64,000 nt of DNA from an uncultured Sphingopyxis sp. (GCF_900078365.1 NZ_LT598653.1:2728001-2792000), one strand, 5' to 3'. Shown: positions 48,534-58,197, numbered from the stretch's first letter. Translations and numbers: made by a program. Notes: generated by a model not told the origin, from the sequence alone.

Positions 48534-49664
48534 ATGATGAGTGAAGTGACGACGCCACAGGTGCGCCCGACGCGCCCCTATTTTTCTTCCGGACCCTGCG
48601 CCAAGCCGCCGGTCTGGTCCCCCGAAAAACTGAACACCGAATCGCTGGGCCGCTCGCATCGCGCCAAGATCGGCAAGACGCGCCTCCAATATTGCATCGA
48701 CCTGATGCGCGAGATGCTGCAGCTTCCCGACACGCACCGCATCGGCATCGTTCCGGGCTCCGACACCGGCGCCTTTGAAATGGCGATGTGGACGATGCTG
48801 GGCGCCCGCCCGGTCACCACGCTGGCTTGGGAAAGCTTCGGTGAAGGTTGGGTCACCGATGCCGCGAAGCAGCTCAAGCTCGATCCGACTGTCATCCGCG
48901 CCGATTACGGTGAACTTCCCGACTTGACGCAGGTCGACTGGTCGAACGACATCCTCTTCACCTGGAACGGCACCACGTCGGGCGTCCGCGTGCCGAACGG
49001 CGACTGGATCGCCGATGACCGCACCGGCCTCAGCTTCGCCGACGCGACCAGCGCCGTGTTCGCCTACGACCTGCCGTGGGACAAGATCGACGTCGCGACC
49101 TTCAGCTGGCAGAAGGTGCTCGGTGGCGAAGGCGGCCATGGCGTGCTGATCCTCGGCCCGCGCGCGGTCGAACGGCTCGAAACCCACACCCCGGCCTGGC
49201 CGCTGCCGAAGGTGTTCCGCCTCATGTCGAAGGGCGCGCTGGCCGAAGGCGTGTTCAAGGGCGAAACGATCAACACCCCGTCGATGCTCGCGGTCGAGGA
49301 TGCGATCTTCGCGCTCGAATGGGCGAAATCGCTTGGTGGTCTCGACGGCCTCAAGGCACGCAGCGATGCGAACGCCGCGGCGCTCGACAAGATCGTTTCG
49401 GAACGCGAGTGGCTGAGCCATCTCGCCGCCGACCCCGCCAGCCGCTCGAAGACCTCGGTCTGCCTGTCGGTCGCGGGCGCCGACGCGGATTTCATCAAGA
49501 AATTCGCCGGGCTGCTCGAAAAGGAAGGCGCGGCCTATGACATCGCGGGTTACCGCGACGCGCCTCCGGGCCTGCGCATCTGGTGCGGCGCGACCGTCGA
49601 CACCGCCGATGTCGAAGCCCTCGGCCCGTGGCTCGACTGGGCTTACGCCTCGCTCAACGCTTGA
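48534..49664 (+). CDS. serC: Phosphoserine aminotransferase
   Basis: The 376-residue PLP enzyme converts 3-phosphohydroxypyruvate to phosphoserine. Visible features are FSSGPCAKPPVWS at the N-terminus, GRSHRAKIGKTRL, GSDTGAFEMAMW, and the PLP-lysine region FSWQKVLGGEGGHG followed by ETINTPSMLAVED. Length and sequence fit the alphaproteobacterial SerC subgroup. AAGGAG lies 6-9 bases before tandem ATGs at 48534 and 48537. It is followed by serA, separated by a short palindromic repeat, so the two form the serine-synthesis unit. Confidence 0.95.
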   Translation: MMSEVTTPQVRPTRPYFSSGPCAKPPVWSPEKLNTESLGRSHRAKIGKTRLQYCIDLMREMLQLPDTHRIGIVPGSDTGAFEMAMWTMLGARPVTTLAWESFGEGWVTDAAKQLKLDPTVIRADYGELPDLTQVDWSNDILFTWNGTTSGVRVPNGDWIADDRTGLSFADATSAVFAYDLPWDKIDVATFSWQKVLGGEGGHGVLILGPRAVERLETHTPAWPLPKVFRLMSKGALAEGVFKGETINTPSMLAVEDAIFALEWAKSLGGLDGLKARSDANAAALDKIVSEREWLSHLAADPASRSKTSVCLSVAGADADFIKKFAGLLEKEGAAYDIAGYRDAPPGLRIWCGATVDTADVEALGPWLDWAYASLNA

Positions 49665-49740
49665 CGTCGTCCCAGCGAAAGCTGGGACCGCTATCGATCA
49701 TCCCCATTCCCAACGATCCCAGCTTTCGCTGGGATGACGG
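49665..49740. repeat. Palindromic repeat between serC and serA
   Basis: CGTCGTCCCAGCGAAAGCTG and the near-complement AGCTTTCGCTGGGATGACGG bound a 76-base element filling nearly all of the serC-serA gap. It belongs to the GTCATYCC-type superfamily. Confidence 0.88.
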
Positions 49741-49749
49741 AGACAAAAC

Positions 49750-51336
49750 ATGACCGCACCCAAAGTTCTGATTTCCGACAAGATGGACCCCAAAGCCGAA
49801 GCGATCTTCAAGGAACGCGGCATCCAGGTCGACGTGATCACCGGCAAGACCAAGGACGAGCTGATCGCGATGATCGGCGATTATGACGGCCTCGCGATCC
49901 GCTCGGCCACCAGGGTCACCGCCGACGTCCTCGCCGCCGCGACGAAGCTGAAGGTCGTCGGCCGCGCCGGGATCGGCGTCGACAATGTCGACATTCCGGA
50001 AGCGTCGAAGAAGGGCGTCATCGTGATGAACACGCCCTTCGGCAACAGCATCACCACCGCCGAACATGCGATCGCGATGATGTTCGCGCTCGCGCGCCAG
50101 ATTCCCGAAGCGAACACGGGAACGCAGGCGGGCAAATGGCCGAAGAACGACTTCATGGGCGTCGAGCTCACTTCGAAGACGCTCGGCCTGATCGGGTGCG
50201 GCAATATCGGCAGCATCGTCGCCGAGCGCGCGCTGGGGCTGCGCATGAAGGTCGTCGCCTTCGACCCCTTCCTGACCCCCGAGCGCGCGATCGAGCTCGG
50301 CGTCGAAAAGGCCGATCTCGACACCTTGCTCGCCAAGGCCGATTTCATCACGCTGCACACCCCGCTGACCGACCAGACGCGCAATATCCTGTCGGCCGAG
50401 AATATCGCCAAGGCGAAGAAGGGCGTGCGGATCATCAACTGCGCGCGCGGCGGGCTGATCGACGAAGCCGCGCTGAAGGACGCACTCGAATCGGGTCATG
50501 TCGCGGGCGCGGCGCTCGATGTGTTCCAACAAGAGCCGCCGGCGGCGGATCATCCGTTGTTCAGCGCCCCGAACTTCATCTGCACCCCGCATCTCGGCGC
50601 ATCGACCGACGAGGCGCAGGTCAATGTCGCGATCCAGGTCGCCGAGCAGATCAGCGACTATCTGCTCACCGGCGGCATCACCAACGCGCTTAACGTCCCC
50701 AGCCTGTCGGCCGAGGAAGCGCCGAAGCTGCGTCCCTATATGAGCCTCGCCGAAAAGCTCGGCAGCCTTGTCGGCCAGCTCGCGCACGACAATCTCACGC
50801 ATATCTCGATCGAGGTCGAGGGCGCCGCCGCCGAGTTGAACCTCAAGCCGATCACCGCCGCGGTGCTGACCGGCCTGATGCGCCGCTATTCGGACAGCGT
50901 GAACATGGTCAACGCCCCGCACCTCGCGCGCGAACGCGGTCTCGATGTGCGCGAGGTGCGCCACGATCGCGAGGGCGATTATCATACGCTCGTCCGCGTC
51001 ACCGTCGCGACCGAAGCGGGCGACCGCTCGGTCGCGGGCACGCTGTTCGGCAACAACGAACCGCGCCTCGTCGAAATGTTCGGCATCCAGGTCGAGGCCG
51101 ACCTCGACGGCCACATGCTCTACATCGTCAACGAGGATGCGCCGGGCTTCATCGGCCGCATCGGCACCGCGCTCGGCGAGGCGGGGCTGAACATCGGCAC
51201 CTTCCACCTCGGCCGCCGCGCCGCGGGCGGCGAAGCGGTGCTGCTGCTGTCGCTCGATTCGCCGATGCCCGAGCCGCTGCTGTGGCAGCTCTGCCAGCTT
51301 CCCGGCGTGAAGACGGTGAAGGGGCTGAAGTTCTGA
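49750..51336 (+). CDS. serA: D-3-phosphoglycerate dehydrogenase
   Basis: The 528-residue protein is the long-type SerA that oxidises 3-phosphoglycerate in the first step of serine synthesis. It has GRAGIGVDNVD, the NAD-binding loop LGLIGCGNIGSIVAERA and the catalytic Arg in NCARGGLID. A catalytic His follows in CTPHLGAST, then an intervening domain of about 130 residues and a C-terminal ACT domain (YIVNEDAPGFIGRIGTALGE). The ACT domain suggests feedback by serine. It lies directly downstream of serC. Confidence 0.97.
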   Translation: MTAPKVLISDKMDPKAEAIFKERGIQVDVITGKTKDELIAMIGDYDGLAIRSATRVTADVLAAATKLKVVGRAGIGVDNVDIPEASKKGVIVMNTPFGNSITTAEHAIAMMFALARQIPEANTGTQAGKWPKNDFMGVELTSKTLGLIGCGNIGSIVAERALGLRMKVVAFDPFLTPERAIELGVEKADLDTLLAKADFITLHTPLTDQTRNILSAENIAKAKKGVRIINCARGGLIDEAALKDALESGHVAGAALDVFQQEPPAADHPLFSAPNFICTPHLGASTDEAQVNVAIQVAEQISDYLLTGGITNALNVPSLSAEEAPKLRPYMSLAEKLGSLVGQLAHDNLTHISIEVEGAAAELNLKPITAAVLTGLMRRYSDSVNMVNAPHLARERGLDVREVRHDREGDYHTLVRVTVATEAGDRSVAGTLFGNNEPRLVEMFGIQVEADLDGHMLYIVNEDAPGFIGRIGTALGEAGLNIGTFHLGRRAAGGEAVLLLSLDSPMPEPLLWQLCQLPGVKTVKGLKF

Positions 51337-51350
51337 ACCACAACACGCCC

Positions 51351-51475
51351 TCCCCTTCAGGGGAGGGCAGCGAGACTTGGCAGCTTGCTGCCTAGTCGCA
51401 GCGGGTGGGGGCCATCGGCCTTGCGCAAGGCCGATGGCCCCCACCCCAACCCCTCCCCTGAAGGGGAGGGGCTTT
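51351..51475. repeat. Intergenic repeat with covarying hairpin, copy 3
   Basis: A CCCTCCCCTTCAGGGGAGGG hairpin leads into the 30-base core at 51370-51399, where the stem is GGCAGC/GCTGCC inside constant ACTT and TAGT. A second hairpin of GGGCCATCGGCC type and a closing CCCCTCCCCTGAAGGGGAGG follow. It separates serA from hisZ. Confidence 0.88.
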
Positions 51476-51509
51476 CCCAATACGCGATCACCGCGTAGGA
51501 GAGCCACCC

Positions 51510-52622
51510 ATGACCAAGGCCCCTGCCCTTTTGCCCGAAGGCCTCCGCGATCGCCTCCCCCGCCAGGCGGAAGCCGCGTCGCGCGTCACCCGCGCGCTCG
51601 TCGATGCGATGCGCGCGCATGGCTATGGCCGCGTCGCACCGCCGCTCGCCGAGTTTCGCGAGACGCTCGGCGGCGACGAAGACCGGCAGGCGCGCGACCT
51701 GCTGCGCTTCACCGACCCGGTGTCGCAGCGCACGCTCGCGCTGCGCCCGGACATCACGCGGCAGGTCGGCCGCATCGCGACCTCCTTGCTCGCCAAGGCG
51801 CCACGCCCGCTGCGCCTCTGCTACGCCGGGCAGGTCGTGAAGCTGCGCGCCAGCCAGCTCCGCCCCGCGCGCGAAATGCTGCAGGTCGGCGCCGAACTGA
51901 TCGGCAGCGACAGCGTCGCCGCGGCGCGCGAGATCGTCACCGTCGCGATCGACGCGCTCGAAGCCGCCGGTATCGGCCCCGTCACGATCGATTTCACCCT
52001 GCCCGACGTCGTCGACCTGCTTGCGGGCGGGCCTTTGCCGGTCGATACCGACCTCCAGCAGCTCCGCGACGAACTCGACGCCAAGGACGCCGGCGCGCTG
52101 ACGCGGATCGGCGCCGAAGCCTATCTGCCACTGCTGCGCGCCACGGGACCGTTCGATCAAGCGATTGCCGACCTCCGCGCCTTCGACACCACCGGCACCC
52201 TCACCGCCCGCATCGACGCGCTCGAAGCGATCGCCGCGCCGATCCGCGACCGCGTGACGCTGACGCTCGATCCGACCGAGCGCCACGGTTTCGCCTATCA
52301 GAGCTGGTTCGGCTTTCAGATTTTCGTGCCCGGACAAGGCGACGCGGTCGGCCGCGGCGGCGGCTATTCAATTCTCGTCGGCGAACAGGAAGAATCGGCG
52401 GTCGGCTTCTCGCTCTATCCCGATCCGCTGATCGACGCAGGGCTTGGCGCCGAAAATGAGGCCGAGCGCCGCATCTTCCTGCCGCTCGGCCACGACCCCG
52501 CGCTCGCCGCAAGCCTGCGCGCCGACGATTGGCAGACTGTGGCGGCGCTATCCGACGGCGACGACGCCAAGGCACTCGGCTGCGGCTGGCGCCTCGGCCC
52601 CGACGGGCCGATCGAGGCCTAG
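51510..52622 (+). CDS. hisZ: ATP phosphoribosyltransferase regulatory subunit
   Basis: The 370-residue protein is a class II histidyl-tRNA-synthetase paralogue without a tRNA-binding domain, as HisZ is. It has LLPEGLRDRLPRQAEAASRV, FTDPVSQRTLALRPDIT (motif 2-like) and the glycine-rich GDAVGRGGGYSILVG region. HisZ is needed for activity of the short-form HisG in the first step of histidine synthesis. hisG is not beside it in this window. The start is ATG at 51510. Confidence 0.88.
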   Translation: MTKAPALLPEGLRDRLPRQAEAASRVTRALVDAMRAHGYGRVAPPLAEFRETLGGDEDRQARDLLRFTDPVSQRTLALRPDITRQVGRIATSLLAKAPRPLRLCYAGQVVKLRASQLRPAREMLQVGAELIGSDSVAAAREIVTVAIDALEAAGIGPVTIDFTLPDVVDLLAGGPLPVDTDLQQLRDELDAKDAGALTRIGAEAYLPLLRATGPFDQAIADLRAFDTTGTLTARIDALEAIAAPIRDRVTLTLDPTERHGFAYQSWFGFQIFVPGQGDAVGRGGGYSILVGEQEESAVGFSLYPDPLIDAGLGAENEAERRIFLPLGHDPALAASLRADDWQTVAALSDGDDAKALGCGWRLGPDGPIEA

Positions 52623-52631
52623 CCCTCGCTT

Positions 52632-52744
52632 CGTCATTCCGGCGCAGGCCGGAATCTCACCATCGCCTTTGGAACCCCCGGCGAGATCCCGGCCCCTTCG
52701 ACTGCCTTGCAAGCGCTCAGGACAGGCTTCGCCGGGATCTCGAA
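52632..52744. repeat. Composite palindromic repeat after hisZ
   Basis: CGTCATTCCGGCGCAGGCCG starts the element, followed by its partial complement and a GCGAGATCCCGG segment. A CCCCTTCGACTGCCTTGC/GCTCAGGACAGG hairpin and GGGATCTCG then follow. At least two repeat types appear joined. It lies between the convergent hisZ and DOPA-dioxygenase-like genes. Confidence 0.75.
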
Positions 52745-52749
52745 ATGGA

Positions 52750-53127
52750 TCAAAAACCCCGCCCCCCGAACCGCGCGACACCCTTGTTATGCCCCGGCGG
52801 ATCGAGCACCGTCAGATCGAGTTCGACCGGTTCGCCGATCCAGTGCGCCAACGTCGTATGATCGGCGAGATCGTCATCGGTCAGCGGGTGGACCAGCGCG
52901 CGCAGCCCTGTCGGTTCGATCGCCGCGATAATGGCGTCCTGCGACCGCGCCAGAAAATGCACCTCATATTGCGCGATCGAGTGCGGGCCGACCGGGCGAT
53001 CCGCCATCGGACTGACGAACAAAATTGCCGGATCCTTGCCCAAATCGTCGCGCAGCGCGGACGCCGCAGCGCGTTCAGCGGGGTCATAATAGATATGGGC
53101 GTGGTAGGGGGCGTTGGGTTCGGTCAC
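52750..53127 (-). CDS. DOPA 4,5-dioxygenase family protein
   Basis: The 125-residue protein begins at a GTG (53127) with GGAAGGA 6-7 bases upstream, a strong ribosome binding site. It contains YHAHIYYDP and PVGPHSIAQYEVHF, the His-containing motifs of the DOPA 4,5-dioxygenase-like family, and a C-terminal LVHPLTDDDLADHTTLAHWI. Members open catechol rings or act on related aromatics; the substrate here is unknown. It is a single gene between repeats and the purA promoter region. Confidence 0.85.
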   Translation of the reverse strand: MTEPNAPYHAHIYYDPAERAAASALRDDLGKDPAILFVSPMADRPVGPHSIAQYEVHFLARSQDAIIAAIEPTGLRALVHPLTDDDLADHTTLAHWIGEPVELDLTVLDPPGHNKGVARFGGRGF

Positions 53128-53429
53128 AGAATATCCTTCCAAATTCGCTCGCAAAAAAGGAGCGGCACGACATTCAATCGTGCAACGCGTTAATCGGTCT
53201 GGTCGAATGGGTCGCCACGCCGGGGCAAGCGGCGTCGCCCGGCCTCATGTAGGATGACCGGGTTGATTTACAACAGGAACGATCGCTTCAACCAGCCATC
53301 GGCCGACGCCGTTGCCGGATAGCCGGTGCCACACGGCAATGTCGCAAATTCACGCCCGCCCTTGCCTCTGCAGCCAAATCCGCTAAGGCCGCGCCGGGCC
53401 GGAAGGGCCTCGCTCAGCAGGACAGCATC
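53128..53429. other. Intergenic region upstream of purA
   Basis: These 302 bases separate the divergent DOPA-dioxygenase-like gene and purA. I see no credible gene. A possible weak hairpin GCCGGGGC ... GCCCGGC lies near 53218-53242. No clear promoter or riboswitch was recognised. Confidence 0.5.
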
Positions 53430-54719
53430 ATGGCAAATGTTACCGTCATCGGGTCGCAATGGGGCGACGAGGGCAAGGGCAAGATCGTCGACTGGCTCGC
53501 CAGCCGCGCCGACGCCGTGGTCCGCTTCCAGGGCGGTCACAATGCCGGCCATACGCTCGTCGTCGGCGAGCAGGTCTACAAGCTGTCGCTCCTCCCTTCG
53601 GGCATCGTGACGGGCACGCTGTCGATCATCGGCAACGGCGTCGTGCTCGACCCGTGGGCGCTGCGCGACGAGATCGCCAAGCTGCGCGGCCAAGGCGTTG
53701 CCATCAACCCCGAGAATTTCGCGATCGCTGACAATTGCGCGCTGATCCTGCCTTTTCACCGCGACCTCGACGCGCTGCGCGAAACCGCCGCGGGCGCGGG
53801 CAAGATCGGCACCACCGGCCGCGGCATCGGCCCGGCTTACGAGGACAAGGTCGGCCGCCGCGCGATCCGCGTCTGCGACCTCGCGCATCTCGACAAGCTC
53901 GAACCGCAGCTCGACCGCCTGACCGCGCATCACGACGCGCTGCGCGCCGGTTTCGGCGAGCCGCCGATCGACCGCGAGCGGCTGATCGCCGACCTCCGCG
54001 AAATCGCCGACTATGTGCTCGAATATGCCCAGCCCGTCTGGAAGCGGCTCAAGAAGGTCCGCAAGGCCGGCGCGCGCATCCTGTTCGAAGGCGCGCAGGG
54101 CGTGCTGCTCGACATCGACCACGGCACCTACCCCTTTGTCACCAGCTCGAACACGGTCAGCGGCACCGCGGCGTCGGGCTCGGGTCTCGGCCCCTCGGCG
54201 GTCGGCTTCGTGCTCGGCATCGCCAAGGCCTATACGACGCGCGTCGGCAGCGGCCCCTTCCCGACCGAGCTCGAGGATGAGACCGGCCAGCGGCTCGGCG
54301 AGCGCGGGCATGAATTCGGCACCGTCACCGGTCGCAAGCGCCGCTGCGGCTGGTTCGACGGCGCCGCGCTCAAGCGTTCGGTGCGCCTGAACGGCATTAC
54401 CGGCCTGTGCATTACCAAACTCGATGTGCTCGACGGCTTCGATCGCGTTCGCATCTGCACCGGCTATCGCCTCAACGGCAAAATCCTCGACTATTTCCCG
54501 AGCCACGCCGCCGATCAGGCCGAGGTCGAGCCGATCTACGAGGAAATGGACGGCTGGCACGAATCGACCGCGGGCGCGCGCAGCTATGCCGACCTGCCCG
54601 CGCAGGCGATCAAATATATCCAGCGCGTGCAGGAGCTGATCGAAACCCCGATCGCGCTCGTGTCGACCAGCCCCGAGCGCGAGGACACGATCCTGATCCG
54701 CGATCCGTTCAGCGATTAA
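53430..54719 (+). CDS. purA: Adenylosuccinate synthase
   Basis: The 429-residue GTP-dependent enzyme joins IMP and aspartate in AMP synthesis. Motifs are the P-loop-like GSQWGDEGKGKIVDWLA, GGHNAGHT, TTGRGIGPAYEDK, FEGAQGVLLDIDHGTYP and the GTP guanine site near STSPEREDT. The start is ATG at 53430. Its last 11 bases overlap the end of the convergent haloalkane dehalogenase gene. Confidence 0.97.
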   Translation: MANVTVIGSQWGDEGKGKIVDWLASRADAVVRFQGGHNAGHTLVVGEQVYKLSLLPSGIVTGTLSIIGNGVVLDPWALRDEIAKLRGQGVAINPENFAIADNCALILPFHRDLDALRETAAGAGKIGTTGRGIGPAYEDKVGRRAIRVCDLAHLDKLEPQLDRLTAHHDALRAGFGEPPIDRERLIADLREIADYVLEYAQPVWKRLKKVRKAGARILFEGAQGVLLDIDHGTYPFVTSSNTVSGTAASGSGLGPSAVGFVLGIAKAYTTRVGSGPFPTELEDETGQRLGERGHEFGTVTGRKRRCGWFDGAALKRSVRLNGITGLCITKLDVLDGFDRVRICTGYRLNGKILDYFPSHAADQAEVEPIYEEMDGWHESTAGARSYADLPAQAIKYIQRVQELIETPIALVSTSPEREDTILIRDPFSD

Positions 54720-55602
54720 GGCCCGCCGCCGCAACGTCGCGGATCGCCGCGACGAAACCCGCCGGGTCATTCTCCTGCACAAAATGTCCGCCCGTCAGCG
54801 TGCGATGCGCCATGCCGCGCGCGCCGGGAACGCGGCTCGTGAACAGCGCATCGCCGCCGCGCGTGATCGGGTCGCCGTCGGTGAAGCAACAGAGGAAGGG
54901 CTTGTCGAACGCCTCGAGCGCCGCCCAGGCGCGCTTCTGGTCGGGCACCGCGACATTGTCGCCCAGCGGGACGAAGGACGGGAACACCCGCGCCGCAACC
55001 TTGGAGGCGCGCGTCGGGAAGGGCGCGTCATAGGCCGCGATTTCCGCCGGTGTCAGCCGCTTTTGCGCCCCGGCATTGACGATCCGCCCGATCGGAAAGA
55101 GCGGACTATAGCGCGAAAAAGCACGCCAGATCGCAAAGGCGCGCGGCGCCGGCTGCCCCTCGGGCAATCCCCCGTTCGACAGCGCCACCCCGGCAAAGCG
55201 TTCGGGCATTTCCGCGACGAGGCGCAAGCCGATCAGCGAACCCCAATCCTGACAGGCGAGGATCATATCCTTGAGGTCGAGCGCCTCGATCCATTGCCGC
55301 ATCCATGCGACCTGCGCCGCATAGCTGTAAGCGTCACGGTCAAGCGGCTTGTCCGACCGGCCGAACCCGATCAGATCGGGCGCGACGACGCGAAACCCCG
55401 CTGCAACCGCCGGGCCGATCATCTTGCGATAGAGATAGGCCCAGGTCGGTTCGCCGTGCAGCATCAACACCGGCTGGTCCCCGGCCGCGCCCTCATCGAC
55501 ATAATGGACGCGAAGCCCGTCCGCGACCTCGACATATTTCGGCGCATAGGGCCAGTCCGGCAGTTCCGAAAAATAGTCGTCCGGCGTGCGATAGACGCGC
55601 AT
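54709..55602 (-). CDS. Haloalkane dehalogenase-like alpha/beta hydrolase
   Basis: The 297-residue protein matches subfamily I haloalkane dehalogenases. It has MLHGEPTWAYLYRKM (oxyanion region), the nucleophile D119 followed by halide-binding Trp in ACQDWGSLIG, an acidic residue in TDGDPITRGG, and the catalytic His in GGHFVQEND. The presence of Asp, not Ser, at the nucleophile position and the adjacent Trp support dehalogenation over esterase activity. The start is ATG at 55602 (MRVYRTPDDYF). It is divergent from the flavin reductase gene and overlaps purA at the 3' end by 11 bases. Confidence 0.85.
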   Translation of the reverse strand: MRVYRTPDDYFSELPDWPYAPKYVEVADGLRVHYVDEGAAGDQPVLMLHGEPTWAYLYRKMIGPAVAAGFRVVAPDLIGFGRSDKPLDRDAYSYAAQVAWMRQWIEALDLKDMILACQDWGSLIGLRLVAEMPERFAGVALSNGGLPEGQPAPRAFAIWRAFSRYSPLFPIGRIVNAGAQKRLTPAEIAAYDAPFPTRASKVAARVFPSFVPLGDNVAVPDQKRAWAALEAFDKPFLCCFTDGDPITRGGDALFTSRVPGARGMAHRTLTGGHFVQENDPAGFVAAIRDVAAAGLNR

Positions 55603-55678
55603 AAATCCCTCCCCCAAGGTTTTTCCCGCGATAGCTTAGGACACTTCCGTTTCGGTGCAAGCCGTGCCACCTAGCGGC

Positions 55679-56269
55679 ATGGCCCGAAACATTCTCGTCT
55701 TCTACGGCAGCTATCGCCGCGACCGGCAGGGCATCAAGCTCGCGCGCTGGCTCGTCGAGGCCATCGCGGCGCGCGGGGACAGCGCCGAACTGATCGATGC
55801 GAAGGCGGTCGGCCTGCCGATGCTCGACCGGATGTACAAGGAATATCCGAAGGGCGAGGCGCCGGCGGCGATGGAGGAACTTGCCGGTAAAATCCGCGCC
55901 GCCGACGGATTTCTGTTCGTCACCGGCGAATATAATTGGGGGCCGCAACCGGGGCTCAAGAATCTCACCGATCATTTTCTTGAGGAATGGTTCTGGCGCC
56001 CCGCGGCGATCGCCTGCTACTCGGCGGGATCCTTCGCCGGAGTGCGTTCGATGATGGGGTGGCGCGACATATTGGGCGAAATGGGCATGGCGGTGATTTC
56101 GTCGATCCTGCCCGTCGCGCGCATCGGCAAGACCTTCGATGCCGAAGGCCAGCCCACGGGCGACGAAGGCAAGCAACTCGAACGGCTATTCCCGCGCTTC
56201 GCCGACGACCTCAACTGGTGGATCGACGCCGCGAGGGCGCAGCGCGCGAAGGTCGCCCCGCCCTATTAA
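55679..56269 (+). CDS. NADPH-dependent FMN reductase family protein
   Basis: The 196-residue flavodoxin-like protein has the FMN phosphate loop FYGSYRRDRQGIKLARW and the isoalloxazine-binding segment TGEYNWGPQPGLKNLTDHF. A further flavin contact is in SAGSFAGVRSM. Such enzymes reduce FMN, quinones or azo compounds. The start is ATG at 55679 (MARNILVF). It lies next to and divergent from the dehalogenase, and its stop overlaps that of the convergent MFS gene by four bases. Confidence 0.88.
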   Translation: MARNILVFYGSYRRDRQGIKLARWLVEAIAARGDSAELIDAKAVGLPMLDRMYKEYPKGEAPAAMEELAGKIRAADGFLFVTGEYNWGPQPGLKNLTDHFLEEWFWRPAAIACYSAGSFAGVRSMMGWRDILGEMGMAVISSILPVARIGKTFDAEGQPTGDEGKQLERLFPRFADDLNWWIDAARAQRAKVAPPY

Positions 56270-57579
56270 CCCGACTTGAGTTCGCGGCTGAGCCGGAGGC
56301 TGGCGCGCCAGAAGAAGAAGGCGGGGATAAGGCCTAGCCACGCCGCGCCATAGAGGACGTAGCGCACGCTTTCCTGTCCATAGGCCGGCGCCAGCGCATC
56401 CGAAAGGACGCCGAACAGGAACGGCCCGAACCCCAGCCCGATCAGATTCTGGCCGAACAGCATGATCGAAGCCGCCACGGCGCGCGCCTGCGGTCGCACC
56501 AGCCCCTGCACACAGCCATAGGCGGGCCCGTAATAGGCCGAGTTGAGAATCGTCGGGACGATCAGCAGCGCGACGGCGATCATCCAATTGTCCATATAAT
56601 AGCCGAGGAACAGCACCGGCGCCGCAAGCGCCATGCCATAGGCGGGCAAGGTCAATATATGCTTCTTGTCGCGCGGCCCGAACCTGTCCGCCGCCTTGCC
56701 GCCGAGCCAGGTGCCGAACACGCCCGCCAACCCCAGCACGACCGCCATCGACAGCCCCGCCTCGGTCGTCGACAGCCCGTGGCTGCGGATGAAGAAGCTG
56801 ATCGTCCACAGCGCCTTGCCGTAACCGAGGAAAGCGACGACCGACGAGGCGATCAATATATAGACGAACGCGCGCGAGGCGAAGATTTCGCGCATCGCCT
56901 CGCCGGTCGAAAGCCGCGCCGCGGGTGCCCCATCGGCCGCGGTTGCGGCAGGGCGGCTGTGCCGCGGCTCGCGCATCGCGAACAGCACGACGAGCGCGAG
57001 CAGCAACCCCGGTGCCCCGACGAGCATCAGCGCGATGCGCCAGCCATAGAGGTCGTTGACGATCCCGCCGATGATCAGCCCGAGCAGCGAGCCGATCGGC
57101 ACGCCGAGCCCGTAGAAGGCGATCGCCGACGAGCGTTTTTCGGGCGCGACGCTGTCCGAGATCAACGAGTGCGCCGAAGGAGTACACCCTGCTTCGCCGA
57201 CGCCGACGCCGATGCGCGCGAACAGCAGTTGGACGAAATTCTGCGCGAGCCCGCACACCGCGGTCATCGCCGACCAGATGGCGAGCGCGAGCGCGATCAG
57301 CCGCACGCGGTTCGTCCCCTCCTTGTCGGCGTAGCGCGCGATCGGGATGCCGAGCAGCGCATAGAAGACGGCGAACGCGGGACCGGCGAGCAGGCCGAGC
57401 TGGGTGTCCGAAAGCCCGAGATCGGCCTTTATCGGCTCGGCGAGGATGTTGACGATCTGCCGATCGAGGAAATTGAAGATATAGACGATCAGCAGAATCC
57501 ACAGCATCGTCCGCGTCTGCGCGGAAACGCCGGTGGCCGGCGCGGCAAGGCCCTGCGACAAGGCGGCTTTATCGGTCAT
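56266..57579 (-). CDS. MFS transporter, spinster-like subgroup
   Basis: The 437-residue protein has about 12 membrane segments. It carries LIVYIFNFLDRQIVNILAEP near the N-terminus, the MFS loop motif GIPIARYADKEGTNR, and FARIGVGVGEAGCTPSAHSLI in helix four-five, a pattern of the spinster-like group common in sphingomonads. The substrate is unknown. GGAGATAGGA precedes the ATG at 57579. It is convergent with the flavin reductase gene. Confidence 0.88.
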   Translation of the reverse strand: MTDKAALSQGLAAPATGVSAQTRTMLWILLIVYIFNFLDRQIVNILAEPIKADLGLSDTQLGLLAGPAFAVFYALLGIPIARYADKEGTNRVRLIALALAIWSAMTAVCGLAQNFVQLLFARIGVGVGEAGCTPSAHSLISDSVAPEKRSSAIAFYGLGVPIGSLLGLIIGGIVNDLYGWRIALMLVGAPGLLLALVVLFAMREPRHSRPAATAADGAPAARLSTGEAMREIFASRAFVYILIASSVVAFLGYGKALWTISFFIRSHGLSTTEAGLSMAVVLGLAGVFGTWLGGKAADRFGPRDKKHILTLPAYGMALAAPVLFLGYYMDNWMIAVALLIVPTILNSAYYGPAYGCVQGLVRPQARAVAASIMLFGQNLIGLGFGPFLFGVLSDALAPAYGQESVRYVLYGAAWLGLIPAFFFWRASLRLSRELKSG

Positions 57580-57711
57580 TCCTATCTCCCGCCGCCAAGG
57601 GAGCAGACCAGAGGGAGAGGTGTCAACGCCGTTCGAGCGCGCCGAAAATGCGCGCGGCCAATTGCCGCTACGGCCACCGCCGCGCGACGCATGGAAAAAA
57701 TTTTCGGCTGG

Positions 57712-58197
57712 TCAGCGCCGGTCGCGCCGCTGCTTCCAGTCCCTGTCTTCCAGCTCGAGCAATTCCATCGGCACGTGGATCGCGCGCACCGCAAGCCGCA
57801 CCTCGACGAGAAAGAGGATCAGCGAGACGAGCAGCAACAGCATTGCAACGGCAAAGGCCCAGGACGCCGCGACGCCCAGATTGGCGCCTGTAAAGGCTTG
57901 GGTGAACAGCAAGGCGACGAGCAGGCAGACGACGATCCCGCACGCCACGGCGGAGAGGATCGAATTGTTGATGATCTTCATCCGCCGGTCGGCGATGCGC
58001 AGTTCGGCGACGATGCGCTCATGCTCGACGCCTTCGGTATCGGCCCAGCGTTGCATCAGATGGCGCGAGCGATCGACGACGCGCGCCAGCCGCCCCGCGA
58101 TGACGTTGAGCAGGCTGCCGGTCGCCACCAGCAGGAACACCGGCGTGACCGACAGCTGGATCGTCTGCGCAATCGCGCCGGCGTCGAGGTCCATCAT
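57712..58197 (-). CDS. DUF2721 membrane protein
   Basis: The 161-residue protein has a first hydrophobic stretch (TPVFLLVATGSLLNVIAGRLARVVDRSR), a cytoplasmic helical linker (RIADRRMKIINNSIL), and two further membrane helices. This layout and the RLARVVDRSR segment match DUF2721. The function is unknown. Tandem ATGs at 58197/58194 overlap the stop of the upstream aminotransferase gene, so the two are translationally coupled. Confidence 0.85.
   Translation of the reverse strand: MMDLDAGAIAQTIQLSVTPVFLLVATGSLLNVIAGRLARVVDRSRHLMQRWADTEGVEHERIVAELRIADRRMKIINNSILSAVACGIVVCLLVALLFTQAFTGANLGVAASWAFAVAMLLLLVSLILFLVEVRLAVRAIHVPMELLELEDRDWKQRRDRR

Noticed and set aside
52632..52744. A CRISPR-like array in the repeat clusters
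   Set aside because: The repeats are palindromic, of several kinds and not regularly spaced with unique spacers; no cas genes are present.
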